A DNA stretch of 64,000 nucleotides. Source: Lasiodiplodia sp. COLG20 (lineage: Eukaryota; Ascomycota; Dothideomycetes; Botryosphaeriales; Botryosphaeriaceae). Shown in pieces: positions 42,948-55,014 of the stretch (position 1 is the stretch's first letter; every line of letters starts with the position of its first letter). The notes under the pieces were generated by a model. The model ran no database searches. It saw nothing but the letters and a program-made list of their open reading frames with translations, and was not told the DNA's origin. The stretch lies in assembly GCA_009801085.1 (NCBI GenBank), contig VNWV01000001.1, positions 5,580,001 to 5,644,000 on the forward strand, read 5' to 3'. Made by a program: the position numbers and the translations under genes.

Positions 42948-44700
42948 ACGAATAAGATGATGTGATGAGATATGATGGCCTGAAAGGGCTGATTGATGAA
43001 ATTACGACAGAGTGGACTTGATTTCGTTGTATGAACACTGGATGTCAGGTTGTCGCGGCCGATGAGAACGCCCGCATATTCACAGCATTGTGGGTTTGAG
43101 CTTTTCGTAATTCCCACAGAATGCTAAAGTCTTCGAAGTCGAAGCAAATGTCTGGACGTAATTAAGTTTTAAGCTTGTTTAAATATACCCGGAAATTTGG
43201 TTATCCACATGGTAAGATGCTCTATTTCTAGCAAGAAGGTTAAATACGGTCACGCGCTGTAGCAGTCGTGAAAGCATAAACTGCTATCGAATAATGTACT
43301 GCTCTGATAACGATCCAGTGCAAGCAAGGGGAATTCCAAGCACAGCCGAGCCTGCGCCGCGCTCCGCGTCTCCGCGCCTCCGCACATTGGCGCGCGGAGG
43401 GCGCCTGTCAAAAGCCCGACCCAGCGGTTAACTGGCTGATGTGTAGCTGTGTGGCTGGGCGTGAGGTCCCCCAGTAACGCTCCACCCCCGCACGCGGAAC
43501 CGTCATCGAGCGATGGCAGACGCCTCAGACGCATCTCCGCTCGTACAAGATACCACAACAACTCTTTGCTTCTTCTCTGCACTGACCGGCAACAATCACA
43601 CACTGCTGGCCCATTGGCCGTTTCGCCCTCAACCCCCATTTTTAATCGTGAAGCAGCTCGCTCCATCCCACGCCCCTCCCGTTCTGACGTCACGGGGTCC
43701 TCACACAAACACAGATTGAGCAAGCTTTCCGGATCCCCTCCCTGCCTCAACCCGCCCACGCCACTGCCTACCTTCCGCTCGCGCCCGCTTCCGCTTGCAG
43801 GGGAATACTCAGTTGCTGCTGCCTAGCCTTCTCGCCCAGCATGTTATTAATCGTTTGAGCCCTTCGGCCGTCCGGCTCCGACCAACTGAACCACGCGCCG
43901 GCTCGCTGTCTCAAAGTACAACGCTTGGCGAATGCGGAACCGGTCTGCCGGTCGGCCGGGGCGTTTTGTCAGACGCGGGAGGGGAGCAGGTGGCTCCACC
44001 ACATGCAGATGTGATCGACCGCCGGTCTCGCGTGGCGTGGGGAGAGTGAGCCCTGGCTGCCAACGTCACTGGCTTTTTCTTATCGGAGACGGTCGGAGAA
44101 GACGAGCGGAGTGATCTTGTTTTTGTTTTCTACCGGTGGGCGGCTGCCGCCTGCATGCGTCGAGCTGGCCACCCCCGCAGCCGCATTGTTATTACACATT
44201 TTTACTGAGCCAGCCCTGCTGCCTTTTGCCCCGGACCCTGGGATCGTTTCCGATCATACTTCGAATTTTTTGGAGGATCGACAGGAGCTACAACTCACCA
44301 CCACAACACTCTACGTCGGAAAGCCGGAAATTGCGAACCCTGCGAAACCGCAAACGTCCCAAAACCACGTGAAAGTTTATCATACACCGAGTCGTCGAAG
44401 GAAAAGAAGAAAAGGACCTCGAACGTCGAACATCGCACTCACCACCGACCACGATCAAGAGTAAACACGCGACGAGTAGAGGAACTCATACAACAACCCT
44501 TTCAACACCTCGACGAGAGCCCTATCACCGCCACCCAATCCGCCGACTCAGCCGCCAACTCCACCGCCGACCCCACCCCGACCACCTCAACTCTCACGAA
44601 AAGGCCCCCAAACAACCAACCACCCACCATCTTCTTTTCTCTCCCACTTTTGCCTCCCATTTTTCTCGCCCGGAAGAACCACCCCAACAAGCCGCCAAAA
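42948..44700. other. Intergenic region or long 5' leader
   Basis: No supported gene. The right part (44111-44700) is C/A-rich, free of obvious TATA and may be a long leader of the following gene. A frame of 117 codons at 44111-44464 lies in it and could act as an upstream ORF. Confidence 0.45.
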
Positions 44701-45189
44701 ATGACGACCACCCTCCCCGACGCTATAACGCTCCACCCAGACGAACAGCTGCGCCTGCAAGAGCTCCTCCAATCCCGCCACAACCGCAGCCGAGAACACC
44801 AAGCCCACCACCTCGCCCCACCCTCACCACCACCCGAAGAATCGTCCCGCTCGTCCAGCCGGAGCCACCGGTCCAGCCCGACGCCCGGCAGCAGGAGCCC
44901 CGAGCCGCCGACGGCGAGTAGCAGCAGGACGATCAGCCCGCCCAGAAGCCCGCCCATGGCGACGATGCTGAAGAAGGGCGGCGAGGTGATGGGCCAGCAC
45001 CAGCCGCACTCGCAACAAGCGCAAAACCAACAGCAGCACAAACTCGCCGTCGACAGCTCGATAGCTGCGGCGGGAGGGGCGGGAAGGTGGCGCGAGTGGA
45101 TGAAGGGGATGATGAGGGTGCCGCCGTCATCATCGCCGCTGCCGTCGTCTTCCTCGTCGACGCCGTCCGGTGGAGAGAGGCGGGATTGA
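44701..45189 (+). CDS. Low-complexity Ser/Pro/Gln-rich protein, 162 aa
   Basis: The ATG at 44701 (MTTTLPDAITLHPDEQLRLQ) is chosen because it begins the part that looks folded: a short amphipathic helix LHPDEQLRLQELLQSRHN. The rest is Ser/Pro-rich with several SP sites (SRSPEPP, TISPPRSPP), then a Gln/His run and a closing helix AGRWREWMKGMMR before a poly-Ser tail. Multiple S/T-P sites suggest phosphorylation by proline-directed kinases (inference). No domain recognised. The two longer upstream ATG options are less likely because that sequence resembles leader. Confidence 0.55.
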   Translation: MTTTLPDAITLHPDEQLRLQELLQSRHNRSREHQAHHLAPPSPPPEESSRSSSRSHRSSPTPGSRSPEPPTASSSRTISPPRSPPMATMLKKGGEVMGQHQPHSQQAQNQQQHKLAVDSSIAAAGGAGRWREWMKGMMRVPPSSSPLPSSSSSTPSGGERRD

Positions 45190-46236
45190 GGGAAGAACGA
45201 ACGAACGAAAAGTGCGGCCCGGGAGAAAGAGGGGTCTGAAAATTTAATCGTCACGCGATATGAAGCCAGGAAATTTAGCGGATATGATTTGAGATATCTT
45301 GTTTTTCTTTCCTTTCCTTTACTTGATTCTCTTCGTCCTTTCTATTTAATCGCAGGAACCGGAAAAGCAAACATGGGTAGCATGCATGTCATTTTAACTC
45401 TCCTTTCCACCAAGCGTAATGTCGCCAACGATTTTCTTAGTTCTGTTTTCCATTCGCAATAGCTCTCTTTCTCTCTCCTCCCATTTACAGTAAAGGCGCT
45501 CGGTTGTTGCTTCTCGGCTGCAACCTGCACGGGAAGGAAAAAGGAAAGGATACGTCGTGGGGGACTCCACAGTCGGAGGCCTTACACAGTATGGAGGGTG
45601 GGACGCGCGTCATCGGTATACCTACTACGTGCATAGAGCCTAGCGTCAATGCTTTTCAACCCCGGCTTAAGGGTCCCGTCAAACCTTAAGCTTATTTGAA
45701 CCCTTCAGATACCACTGCTCAAGGCTTCCATTCGAATCACCATCACCAAATTCAATCATGTGGAAGATGTGTGTTTTGAGGACAAATAATCTCTTGGGAT
45801 CGACTTTCAGTCGTCCGTGTCTATCTCTGCAACTTCCCCCCCCCCAGTCTTATTCCCACTACTAAACTCTTCTCCAGCTTTGAATGCTAAAACAGTTTGA
45901 CACATTTGTCGATGAAATGAAAAAACCCGGCTTGCGTGCTAGTGGCAAGAGTGCAGACACTCATAGCCACTCGCTTCTTGCTAAATTCGGCCATAGAAGA
46001 TTGAAAGAAGAATCCTTCAGAGAGGAAGATTCTGATGCAGCCACCCGACAGAAAGGGTATCAACAAAAAAGCTAAAAATAAAATCAAAAACAAAAGAACC
46101 TAACCCATCCATATTCTCTGGAAAACGCCCATGTGCTCCATTTTCTTTTCATGCTGGAAAAAAGCCATTAAAATCTTATTCGTGTTCTTCAGTCCGTCTC
46201 AATGTATTTCGATGTCGGAAGGGGAAAAAAGGCCCT
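45190..46236. other. Intergenic region
   Basis: 3' flanks of two genes; C9 tract near 45838-45846. No gene is seen. Confidence 0.55.
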
Positions 46237-48039
46237 CTACTGTCCCCAGAAATCGTCCTGATTATTGGGAACGGGAGTCGGAGCTTCCGCATCGTCCTCC
46301 ACAGCCTCAGAAGGCGTAGGCACGGGAGCATCGACGGGAGTCTCAATGAGCGTCTCCACGGGGGTAGGGATGATCTCGATGGGGGTGGCGACGGGGGTGA
46401 CGGGCGTCATGACGGGCGTGGGCGTGGCCGGGTTGGACTCGTTCTTGCACTCCGCCTTATCCTTGGGCTCCTCGAAGATACCGTGCTCGTAGCCGTCCTT
46501 GCCGCGGAAGGCGAAGCGCTCGAACGTCTGGCCACGGCGGAGGCGGCGTACGACGTTGCCGTCGGGGCCGAGTTCCTCGTCGTACAGGCGCGGCTGGAAG
46601 TCCTGCACGCTGGCGTACTTGGCGAACATGCGGCGCCAGTAGCACGCCTCGGCTGCAGGAGTCAGGTAGCGGTCGCGGAACGTCTGGGCCGACTGCGCGG
46701 CGATGCGCTTGGCCTCGTCCGGGTGCGCGATCAGGTGCTCCATCTTCTCGTCCAGGTCCGAGAAGTCGCGGTTGACCTTGATGTAGTTCTGGTACGGACC
46801 CGAGTCTTGCAGCAGCGGGTAGTAGTGGGCGACCCAGTCCAGGTCGTGGATGACGGGCACCGAGTTGCAGTTGTGCAGGTAGCGCAGGCGGCCGCTCCAG
46901 GTGTTGCCCTCGGTGTGGGCGACGTACTGGTAGTTGCAGAAGTCCTTCATGGCCAACACGTTGCTCCGCGTCCTCCAGTCAATGGCCTTGACGTCGGACC
47001 AGCTCTTGCCATCAGAAGCATCCATGAGAGCCTGGCGCAGGCCGTGGTTAACACCCAGACTGCCGCGCCACGAGAGTTGCGGGATCTTCTCCTCGAAAGG
47101 CTTCTCGATCTCGGCCACTTCGTTACGGAATTGCACGTAAGATCCAACCGCATCATCGGGGTAAGTCCAGCCATCGAAGTCCTGATACACATTGTCAGAC
47201 TCAACGCTCACCTGAAAAGGCTCGAAAGTTTGAGAAAGCACTTACAGGAATAACCCACATGTACGGGTTGTCCTTGTGGCGGGCCCAGGTGAAGCGAATC
47301 TTGCCCTCAGGGCCGGGCTGGCTGTTGTCGTGCAGATCCAGAATGAACTCAACGTTGGGAATCGAGCGGGGGTCGGGATGGGCGGTAATTGCACGGTACA
47401 TGGAGGCCATTGCTGACAGGCCACGGGATCGGTCCGGCTCGCCCTTGGCTTCATCGATGACAATCAACTGAAAACAGTGTTAGCTGGGTCGTGTCTTGGC
47501 TATTTTTTGCATTACTTACCTCGCCATTGTAGATCATGATGTGGAACTCAGCACGCGTCTTGCCATTCCAGTGGTCGTTGAGCTCGGCCTCGGTAGAAAG
47601 GTGGATATCCTTGTACTGGATCTTTTTGTCGGAGAAGAAATCTTGGGCACGGTCCAGTTCCATGAAGAGATCGGGAAAAGCGGCCTATGGCGGTGCGTTA
47701 GCGGCAATGACATCACGAAACGCGGAAGGAGCGGAAGGTGGCTGAAAAACTCACATCGCACTGCTCGTCGGTGAGACCATAGTTTAGAGCGTCGCGCTTG
47801 GGGTCGAACTGCCACTTGTAGCCCTCGGACAGCTTGACAGTCTCAAAGTAGGCCGGGTCGTGGAAGATGGAGCGGTGATTGACGTGCCAGGAGGCAGTAG
47901 CAATGACAAAAACGGTGGCGACTGCGGCAGCGCCGGCATACAGTATCCTGCGCGGCGGGACTCTCTTTGCGGCGGCGTCCGGGAAGCCGAGCGGGGTGTA
48001 CCGCGGTGACGAGGGTGAGAGGAGACTCTTCCAGCTCAT
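46237..48039 (-). CDS. GT90 family (CAP10-like) glycosyltransferase
   Basis: Exons 48039-47755, 47684-47520, 47467-47246 and 47181-46237 (538 aa). A type-II membrane anchor (RILYAGAAAVATVFVIATAS, residues ~33-52) follows a short cytosolic N-terminus, placing the catalytic part in the Golgi or ER lumen. CAP10 hallmarks appear in order: PNVEFILDLHD, YMWVIPDFDGWTYPD (joined by the third splice), KIPQLSWRGS.., VAHTEGNTWSGRLRYLHNCNSVPVIHDLDW and YQNYIKVNRDFSDLDEKM. In Cryptococcus CAP10 is needed for capsule, and animal relatives add xylose or glucose to proteins; the acceptor here is unknown. The C-terminus has a Pro/Thr/Val repeat (TPVMTPVTPVATPIE and similar) and ends DDFWGQ. An acceptor at the closer AG (about 47211) would add 20 residues but break the VIPDFDGW motif. 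Confidence 0.93.
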
Positions 48040-50482
48040 AGTGGGCAGTGTCGAGCGAGCGGCGCAGGTGGGAGGGAGCTGGCGGTTGCACAGGAAGAGC
48101 GTGGAGAAGAGAGTCTGGGTGGGATTCTGAGATATACCTTGTCGCTCGGCGTCGTGGCACAGACGCAAAGCTAACAATACGAGCCAAAAAAGGGCCTCTG
48201 GATACTGCTAGGGCTGTGGCGCCGGATACATATGGGTGCACGGTCATCTCCGGGCGGAGGATGCAGCAGCGGCGGATCTACCGCCAGCCATGGACTGACT
48301 CCGCCCAGCGAGGCAGTTGCAGGGCCGTTATCAGCATGCCCAGCCGCCTGCGCATGCGCCAATCCCACCTCAGCACTGTAATACCACTTGGCGCTGGCAA
48401 GGCGCAGGCTTGAAGAACCTTTTGTCGCTGCCTGGCTGGCCATGGCGTGTGCGCGACTCACATCTATCGATCAGCCCAATCGGCGCGATGCATATCTGAG
48501 CGCAATGACGGCGCTCTGACGGTCAAGACACTGTCGCACGCGGTTTCGTTTGATACGACGCTCCATGCGAGGACGGACGGCGGTCCAATGCGAGGCAGCG
48601 CAGGCGAGGAAGAGGAGGGGCCCGCGGACACCGCGCCCTCGCAGGAACAATATCGCCGGCGGCTTACTGCGGTGCGCCAGGGGCCGAGAACGTCGGCATC
48701 TCGGTGCCAAGCTTTGTGGGCCAGCGCAGCACTCGCCCAGCCGGTGGGAAATGAAAAAGCTTGACCTCACAAAACGCGAGGTTGCATGGCCGCAAGCAGA
48801 TCCGTGGTGCGAGCAAAATAACGGACACCGGCGGCAATCCGCAGAGTGACCGCAACTTTCCCGCCCTCGCCCGGCACGGCGGCTGTGCTATCGCAGCACG
48901 GGACAGCCGCCAACACACACGACCCCCAGTTCTTTGTTGTTGGGCGGCACACCGAGGGCTGTGTGGGTGTCACAGGCGCGGAGAAGAGCGTTCGGTGCGG
49001 CGTAGGCGGCGGCAAGGAAGCGAAGCCGACATGAGCTGCTTCGAGGAAAACGGCCCGCGTCCGCCGCCGCAACCAGATCCGTAACCGTGGGCCCGCTCTG
49101 CCCTACCGCACTATTGACACGAGCCTCATCCACTTCTTACAGTCCACCCCTTTTGCCAGCACCCGACTCTTCGCTTCCTTCGCGCCCTACAGCCTGCCAC
49201 CCGAGCATTGAGCCTGCCCCTGAGCCCCGCTCACACTCAACACCAATGCGCATTCCTGACTCTGAAACTCATGTCTGCTTCCGTTTCGGCCTTGCGTTCC
49301 GCGCTGCAAGGTTCCAGCACCACCCTTCTGTCTAACTTTACACCGAAGGGCGGACACTTTCGTCGCCGTGGCACCGGCTCTCTCCAGTGTGCCTACCCAA
49401 ACCTTAATACCTAATTCCCCCCGCCTATTGCTACCTTAGCATGGCGCGCGCCCCGTCCTCATTTCCCCTCGCAACTGCCGCCGTGGCTTGTCGTGATGTC
49501 GACTTGGGCATCACCAATTGCGTCTTACGCCGGCTTGACTGGCAATTAGCTCAGCCACCTTGCCCGAATCGGCAATAGGTATTTGCGCGATTCCACCGCC
49601 GTGCCAAGCAGTGGAACCCAGCCCACGCCAAAAATAAACGAACCTTTCTCGTGTTGTTTGCGAGTCGCACGATACTACGCTTACTGCGAGCCAAGAGAAA
49701 AATTTGGAAGGCTGACCTTCTCTGAGGCATTAACGGCTCGGATTACCAATAAGGGCTTGTCTTTTGACATTTACAGTGTAGTAGCGCCGTTACGATAAAA
49801 CAATCTCATGCATTGACCAGTCGCAAGCCGAGATGCGAATCTTAGATACGTCGGTGATTTATCCGGTCTTGCATGATTCGCATCTCATCTCAGCCACGTT
49901 TAAACGACAACTTCGCTGGCAGTAGGGCTGTCGAACGCTCGATGCAAGAAGAGAAATACTGTTGCCGCTCATCTGGCGCAGCACCGCAGGCCGGAAGGAG
50001 TAACCCGAGAAGGAATCACACAGCCACCAGCTGAGCGGGCCATGACGTCAAAAAGCCCATCACGTGTGCTGGTATTTAAGGCGTGCACTTTGCTTGCGGA
50101 AAAGATGTACATGTTGTACATTAGTAGAGATGGGGGCGAAGTCTAACGTGTTCTGTATAACAACATGTAGAACCCATTTTCTCAATTCATGAATATACGC
50201 TGAAAACCACCCGTGTAACGAGCTTTGCATCATTATCATCACATATCAAGCAAGCCAATTTGTTTGCTACACCTAAAAGAAACACCGCAAGCAAACAATA
50301 AATCGACCAATACACCAATCAACAACCACCACCCTCTCGGCCGAGATCTGATTCCCAAAATATCGGTCCAAGGTCGCCTTACAACCTCAGTACTCGCCCG
50401 AGCTGCAGCAAACCAACCGAGCACGAAGCTCTCATAACACCTCACTCTTCACCTTCCAACCAATCAAACTCATACGACAAAA
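48040..50482. other. 2.4-kb intergenic region
   Basis: No supported gene in either strand. GC-rich left part, more AT-rich from 49500 on. The last ~250 bp are an A/C-rich leader of the next gene. Confidence 0.5.
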
Positions 50483-50815
50483 ATGCCTTCCCTCTCCGCC
50501 GGCATCGCAGCCCACAACACCGCCTTCCTCTCCACATCGCAACAGAACCGTCTCTCGCCCTACCTTCCTAACGGCGAGCCGCGTCCAGGCAACGAAGAGG
50601 TATCAGAGAAGGCGGCCGCATACCGCAAGGCCAGGCTCGAGCAGTTTGATCGAGAGGTGGCCGAGGCAAAGGAGAGGAGGGAGCGGGAGAAGGAGGAGAA
50701 GGAGATGAAAAAGAGTCATCACAAGAAGGAGCAAGAAGGGGACGATGCTAGTGAGAAAGAGAAAGCAGGGCTCAGGCAGAGCCTGAAGGATAAGATTGCT
50801 GGATGGAGAGAGTAA
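50483..50815 (+). CDS. Small charged coiled-coil protein, 110 aa
   Basis: This single-exon gene encodes a hydrophilic protein. Residues 1-40 are Ser/Pro-rich (MPSLSAGIAAHNTAFLSTSQ). From ~44 on a continuous Lys/Glu/Arg helix (YRKARLEQFDREVAEAKERR and following) predicts a coiled coil or single alpha-helix, closing with KAGLRQSLKDKIAGWRE. Proteins of this kind are common in Pezizomycotina and uncharacterised. No targeting signal. The leader is rich in CAAC repeats and lacks other ATGs close by. Confidence 0.68.
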   Translation: MPSLSAGIAAHNTAFLSTSQQNRLSPYLPNGEPRPGNEEVSEKAAAYRKARLEQFDREVAEAKERREREKEEKEMKKSHHKKEQEGDDASEKEKAGLRQSLKDKIAGWRE

Positions 50816-51106
50816 TTCGATGGAAGAGGAAATGGTGGGTTGGTAGAGATGCTTTATGATGTCAACGGCCGGCTCTCATTTTTCTTCGTTCATAATTTGT
50901 ATACACACTTGCGCGATATGTTGAAGTCGCCGTCAAAGAGACGTTAGTAGAAAGGAGAACCCAGACGCTTAATCCATGCTTGAACGCCCATAAGTCCCAA
51001 TAAACGCCATAACGCGGGTTGCCCATGCAGATGAGTGACCGACTAGATCATTCCGGCCCTTATGGTATCCCGGCACACAGCCGGAGAAAAGAAAAGTACA
51101 CAAATT
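50816..51106. other. Intergenic region between convergent genes
   Basis: 291 bp between the coiled-coil gene and NUR1. Nothing recognised. Confidence 0.6.
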
Positions 51107-52533
51107 CTAATACCGCCCTGTTTCTCTCCGCGAGTCGTGGCCCGCGTAGTAGGGCCTCCGCTGCCTCTCAGTACCCGGTCTTTCCAGCTCTGGCACCTTG
51201 CCCCAGTCTCCCGGCGTGCTCATCCGCTTCAACGGGCTACCTTTCCTCCTTTCCGGGCTGGAAACTCTCCGATCCGACTCGTCCGGTCTCATGAAATTGA
51301 CGGACTGCGGCTTGCGCAGAGGTGACGCGGCGTGGGAGTACACACCCAGGCTGCCACCGTCACCAGTGCTTGCGTCCGATGTAGCACGGAACACAGGTTG
51401 CCTCATGGTAGACGCTCTGTGACCTCCTGGAGAGCCTCTGATCGATCCAGTGGGTGCTTGTGCGCTCGCCACACGTGGGGTAACGAAAGGGTTTGGCATG
51501 GTAGATCGAGAGGCGCGCTGCTCGGAGTGGAGATTGTTGTCTGGGTCGTATTGCGCGGAATATGCAGGGTTAGGATTGGTACGGAATCCCCTATTGATGA
51601 CAGTAGTCGGTGTATATGTATCAACCTCCCTGGTGACCTTGGCCTTGGATTCTTCGTCTGGCGCCTGCGTCCCCACATTACGGACAGGCTTATTCAAGTT
51701 CGGGTGCACGAACTTGGTGTCGTACTCGTGTAGAACCTCGCGATGGATCAGCGCAGCATCCTTCGTCTGTTGCGAGAAGAAAGATTGGAACAGGTGGAGC
51801 TGCGTCGTCATCAGGATCCCGAGAATCATAGTGGTGACTACTGTGACACTGGGCCGCGGGTCCAGAGATGCAAGAGGAAGGAAGAGCCAGTACACCAGGA
51901 CATGACCGGGGCTAAACAAGCAGAAGAGCCGTAGACATGTCGGCGTGGGGTCCCATACGGATATCTCCCACACGTCGCGAGCTGCGTCAGGATGCGCGCG
52001 CGCCTCTGCGCTTGTCGATGTGATAATGTTCGAAAGAAAGCGGAGAGGCGATGAAGCGATGGGTGACGAATCGACGCGAACACGGCGCGCTGAGGGTGTT
52101 GTCGGGGTTCTCTCAACAGGGTTCTCGAACAGCCGGTAGTGACGTTTGCGGCGGAAAGTGTAGACGGCGTTCACGATCGAGAGGAGCGATAGTAAATGTA
52201 CGACAAAGGAGCACTGCTCATTTGTTAGCCAAGGCTTTGCAACAACCTAGAAACGAAATAATTCACCAGCCAACGAAGCCAGCCTGTCCCTGCTCCAGAG
52301 TCGAAGTCCCCAAATACGTCTTCGCTGCCTGTCGAGGCTACTGCGCCACTGTTTGCTCTTGCAATCATGAAGACCACATTGACGGCGATGCCGATAGGCC
52401 ATGCCCAGTCTTTAAGCGCCTCATCCAGGTCATTGCTGTTGAGTTCCTCAGATAACCACAATAGCCAGTCGTACGGATCCAGGTAAGCTTGGATGCGCTC
52501 AGAGAGCGGGCGGCGACGGATAAGCGGGGGCAT
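51107..52533 (-). CDS. NUR1: Nuclear rim protein 1 (Nur1/Mug154 family)
   Basis: Exons 52533-52267 and 52213-51107 (457 aa), 53-nt intron with a GTGAAT donor. The N-terminus MPPLIRRRPLSERIQAYLDP, then YDWLLWLSEELNS and the helix DWAWPIGIAVNVVFMIAR are characteristic of Nur1. Splicing produces WLRWL|CSFVVHLLSLLSIVNAVYTF, restoring the second helix; VYWLFLPLASL and VVTTMILGILMTTQLHLFQ follow. The C-terminal ~200 residues are disordered and basic, suited to nucleoplasmic contacts. In yeast Nur1 works with Heh1/Lrs4 at the inner nuclear membrane in rDNA tethering and telomere silencing. The protein is head to head with VMA7. Confidence 0.9.
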
Positions 52534-52851
52534 TGCTGGGTGGTAGAGAGGGCGCGAGAAATGCGCACAGGGTCGCGAAGCTGTAGCGCGAGATCGAAGG
52601 TCGTTTCGCAGCGATGTTAGGTGGTCAACATGTTAGGTCGAGCTGTGGGCGGAGACCATTGTCTTTGTCTGCGTCGCTCTTTCCACTGTAAACAGAGGCC
52701 GGATGAAGGAGCGCCGGCCGCCGAGAATCCTTGCCGATGATCGTCCGCGTGGTCCCCGCGGCGTCACAGCCCGACGACCAAGCTCCAGCTTCCTTCCACC
52801 CCAGCCTGCATCGTCGTCCACGAGAGCACTCGCAGGCGGTCGACTACAACC
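52534..52851. promoter_or_regulatory. Bidirectional promoter between NUR1 and VMA7
   Basis: 318 bp separate the two start codons. No TATA box is evident; the sequence is GC-rich with several CG steps. Confidence 0.5.
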
Positions 52852-53447
52852 ATGGCTGCCCCAGCTTCTGCTTACAAGGACCGTCAGTTCCTTGCTGTTA
52901 TCGGAGATGAGGTGCGCGCACATCACACCCCAGCTGCGCTCGAGCTCTGCTAACCGCTACTTCTTCTAGGACTCGGTGACCGGTCTCCTCCTCGCGGGCG
53001 TCGGCGTAAGTCCTTTCAGAACTGCGCCGTGGCTGTTACGGCCTGTAGAAACCCTTAAAACTAGCCCCGCTGATGTATCTCGCATGTAGCACGTCACGCA
53101 GCCGCCGGACAACCAGAAGAACTTCCTCGTCGTCGACAACAAGACCGAGACGTCTGCCATCGAGGCCGCCTTCGACAGGTTCACCGAGGAGCGTAAGGAC
53201 ATCGCCATCCTCCTTATCAACCAGCATGTACGGACACTACGCCCCAGCTCTGCCCTTGACGCCTTCTCGTGTTCCTGCCTCAATCGAACAGCAACTGATT
53301 CTGCAGATTGCCGAGCGTATACGCCACCGTGTGGACGCCTACACCGCCGCTTTCCCGTCTCTGCTCGAGATTCCTTCGAAAGACCACCCCTACGACCCGG
53401 ACAAGGACAGCGTGCTGAAGCGTGTGCGGAGGCTCTTCGGAGAGTAA
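52852..53447 (+). CDS. VMA7: V-type proton ATPase subunit F
   Basis: Exons 52852-52911, 52970-53005, 53090-53227 and 53307-53447 (124 aa), all in phase 0. The product [72 protein letters not shown] and [20 protein letters not shown] matches the whole length of the V-ATPase F subunit. The protein belongs to the V1 sector, in the central stalk with subunit D, and couples ATP hydrolysis to proton pumping in vacuolar and other acidic membranes. Exon 2 is only 36 nt. The family-typical length and all key segments are present. Confidence 0.97.
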
Positions 53448-53958
53448 ACGGCAGGCAGCCGAACCTGTGCATACGAGCATTCTATCGGAGGCGTTCTGCT
53501 TGTACAGCTATACATCAATTTATACCCAAATTCAAGATGGGCTCGGAATCCTTTCCACAAAATTGATAGGCAATGCGCCATTTAAGAGCGATGGCTGGTA
53601 TCGGCACCAGCAACTTTACATCGAGATTCGGCCTTGACAGCACAGGATCGACAAGCCGAAGGAAGTGCACAAGCTCGGTACCCCACTCATGATATATCAT
53701 TAATCCAGCTGAAACGGTCTAAACGCCTCGTCGACAAAGGTATCTTCGACTGAGTCGACCATGCACGTATGGCATTCGGTCCAACGAATACGCAAATTGA
53801 TATGAAAGTCCTCCCCGCCGTCTCCCACGAGCCGTAAAGTCCTGTGTACTATACAACCTTCGCGCCAGGCATCACACGGCCTTTCCTTACGCCGCTAGTT
53901 CCTCTTTTGATGACAACCTGCCACCAGCTCATATCAAGATCGAGAAAAAGCAAAGACG
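53448..53958. other. Intergenic region between convergent genes
   Basis: 3' flanks of VMA7 and the ML-domain gene. No supported gene. Confidence 0.55.
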
Positions 53959-54646
53959 CTTATCTGTGGAACTGAACGGTAGCGGTGAGGCAGGTAATCT
54001 TCTTGCCGTCCTTGGTGAAGACGTCGGCGAGCACGGTGTACTTGCCCTGCACAATCACGCCATCAGCATCAACAACTCACGAAGCTTGGTATAAAGTGGG
54101 ATTAAGCTTACCGGAGGGATCTCCTTGGGAAGGTCGACGTCCTTGGTCAGCTCGAGGTCGCCCTTCTCGAGCGGGCACTCGAGGTTGACCTCCTTGACGT
54201 AGTCGCACAGCGAAGCCTCCTGCTTGATGAGGGTGATCAGACCGTACTTGACCTGCAAGCGGACCTTGGCACCATCCTCGATCTTCTCAGAGAGGGTGCC
54301 GCTCGCCTTGATGCTGAGGGTCTTGCCACTGATGGCGCCATGTATTAGCTTTACATGTTCCGCTTTGATGGTTTTGGGAGGCGTCGTCAAGTTGGGGAGC
54401 GACATTGATAACGAGCTGAGAGCTTGGGGTTACTCACGCCTCGGGCGGGCTAGGGTCCAGGTCGGCCGAGTCGATGGTGAGGATGTTGGAGGCCGGGTCC
54501 TCGCAGAAATACAGCGGGTTCTCGCCGGGGACCTTGAGGTCCTGGCTGATGACCTCCTGCTGGCCCAGGAAGCTGCCAAGAACGTTGGACGAGGCCGAGA
54601 CGACCAGCGGGCTGGCGACGGCGAGCAGCAGCGTCGAGAGCTTCAT
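53959..54646 (-). CDS. NPC2: NPC2/ML-domain phosphatidylglycerol/phosphatidylinositol transfer protein
   Basis: Exons 54646-54438, 54328-54112 and 54045-53959 (170 aa). Residues 1-18 (MKLSTLLLAVASPLVVSA) are a signal peptide. The ML domain follows with family motifs NPLYFCEDPASNILTI, GKTLSIKASGTLSEKIEDGA, ASLCDYVKEVNLECPLEKGD and the final strand GKYTVLADVFTKDGKKITCL. Conserved cysteines for disulfides are visible. Fungal NPC2 proteins bind sterol or phospholipid in the vacuole lumen and pass lipid to the membrane (Npc1-type partner). The first intron is unusually long for this window (109 nt). Confidence 0.93.
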
Positions 54647-55014
54647 GGCGACGTTGTTGCGCGATCGGGTGAAGGTGGGGAGAGGATGGCAATGACGGTT
54701 GTTTGTGGGGAGAGCTTTGTTGTGGTTGGCGACGATAACGGAGGCGATTTGTGGAGAGGGCGGCGAGCTCAGACAGGCGCGATGTCCTTGTGACGAGATG
54801 ACGATGCATGTGGCTGGGGCCCGGCCTTGGCGCGCGCGCGCTTTGGCGCAGCAGCGGCCCTGACTCCCAACAACATTTGGATTGCTCCACCATTCATTCT
54901 TGCTCACGTTGACACGAGTTCCATCGATCCGCTTTTGACGATTCATAGTGTGTTCAATTCATTAACCATGCCGTAGGTATTGTACAGAAAAGCAGTCGCT
55001 AGAAACTGGTATCG
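54647..55014. other. Intergenic region
   Basis: Promoter of the NPC2-like gene, containing a GCGCGCGCGC run near 54830-54840, and 3' flank of the monooxygenase gene. Confidence 0.55.

Noticed and set aside
44502..45254. 250-codon minus-strand frame opposite the Ser/Pro-rich gene
   Set aside because: Its Gly/Ser/Leu-rich content is the complement of Pro/Ser repeats; the plus frame has a sensible ATG and codon bias.
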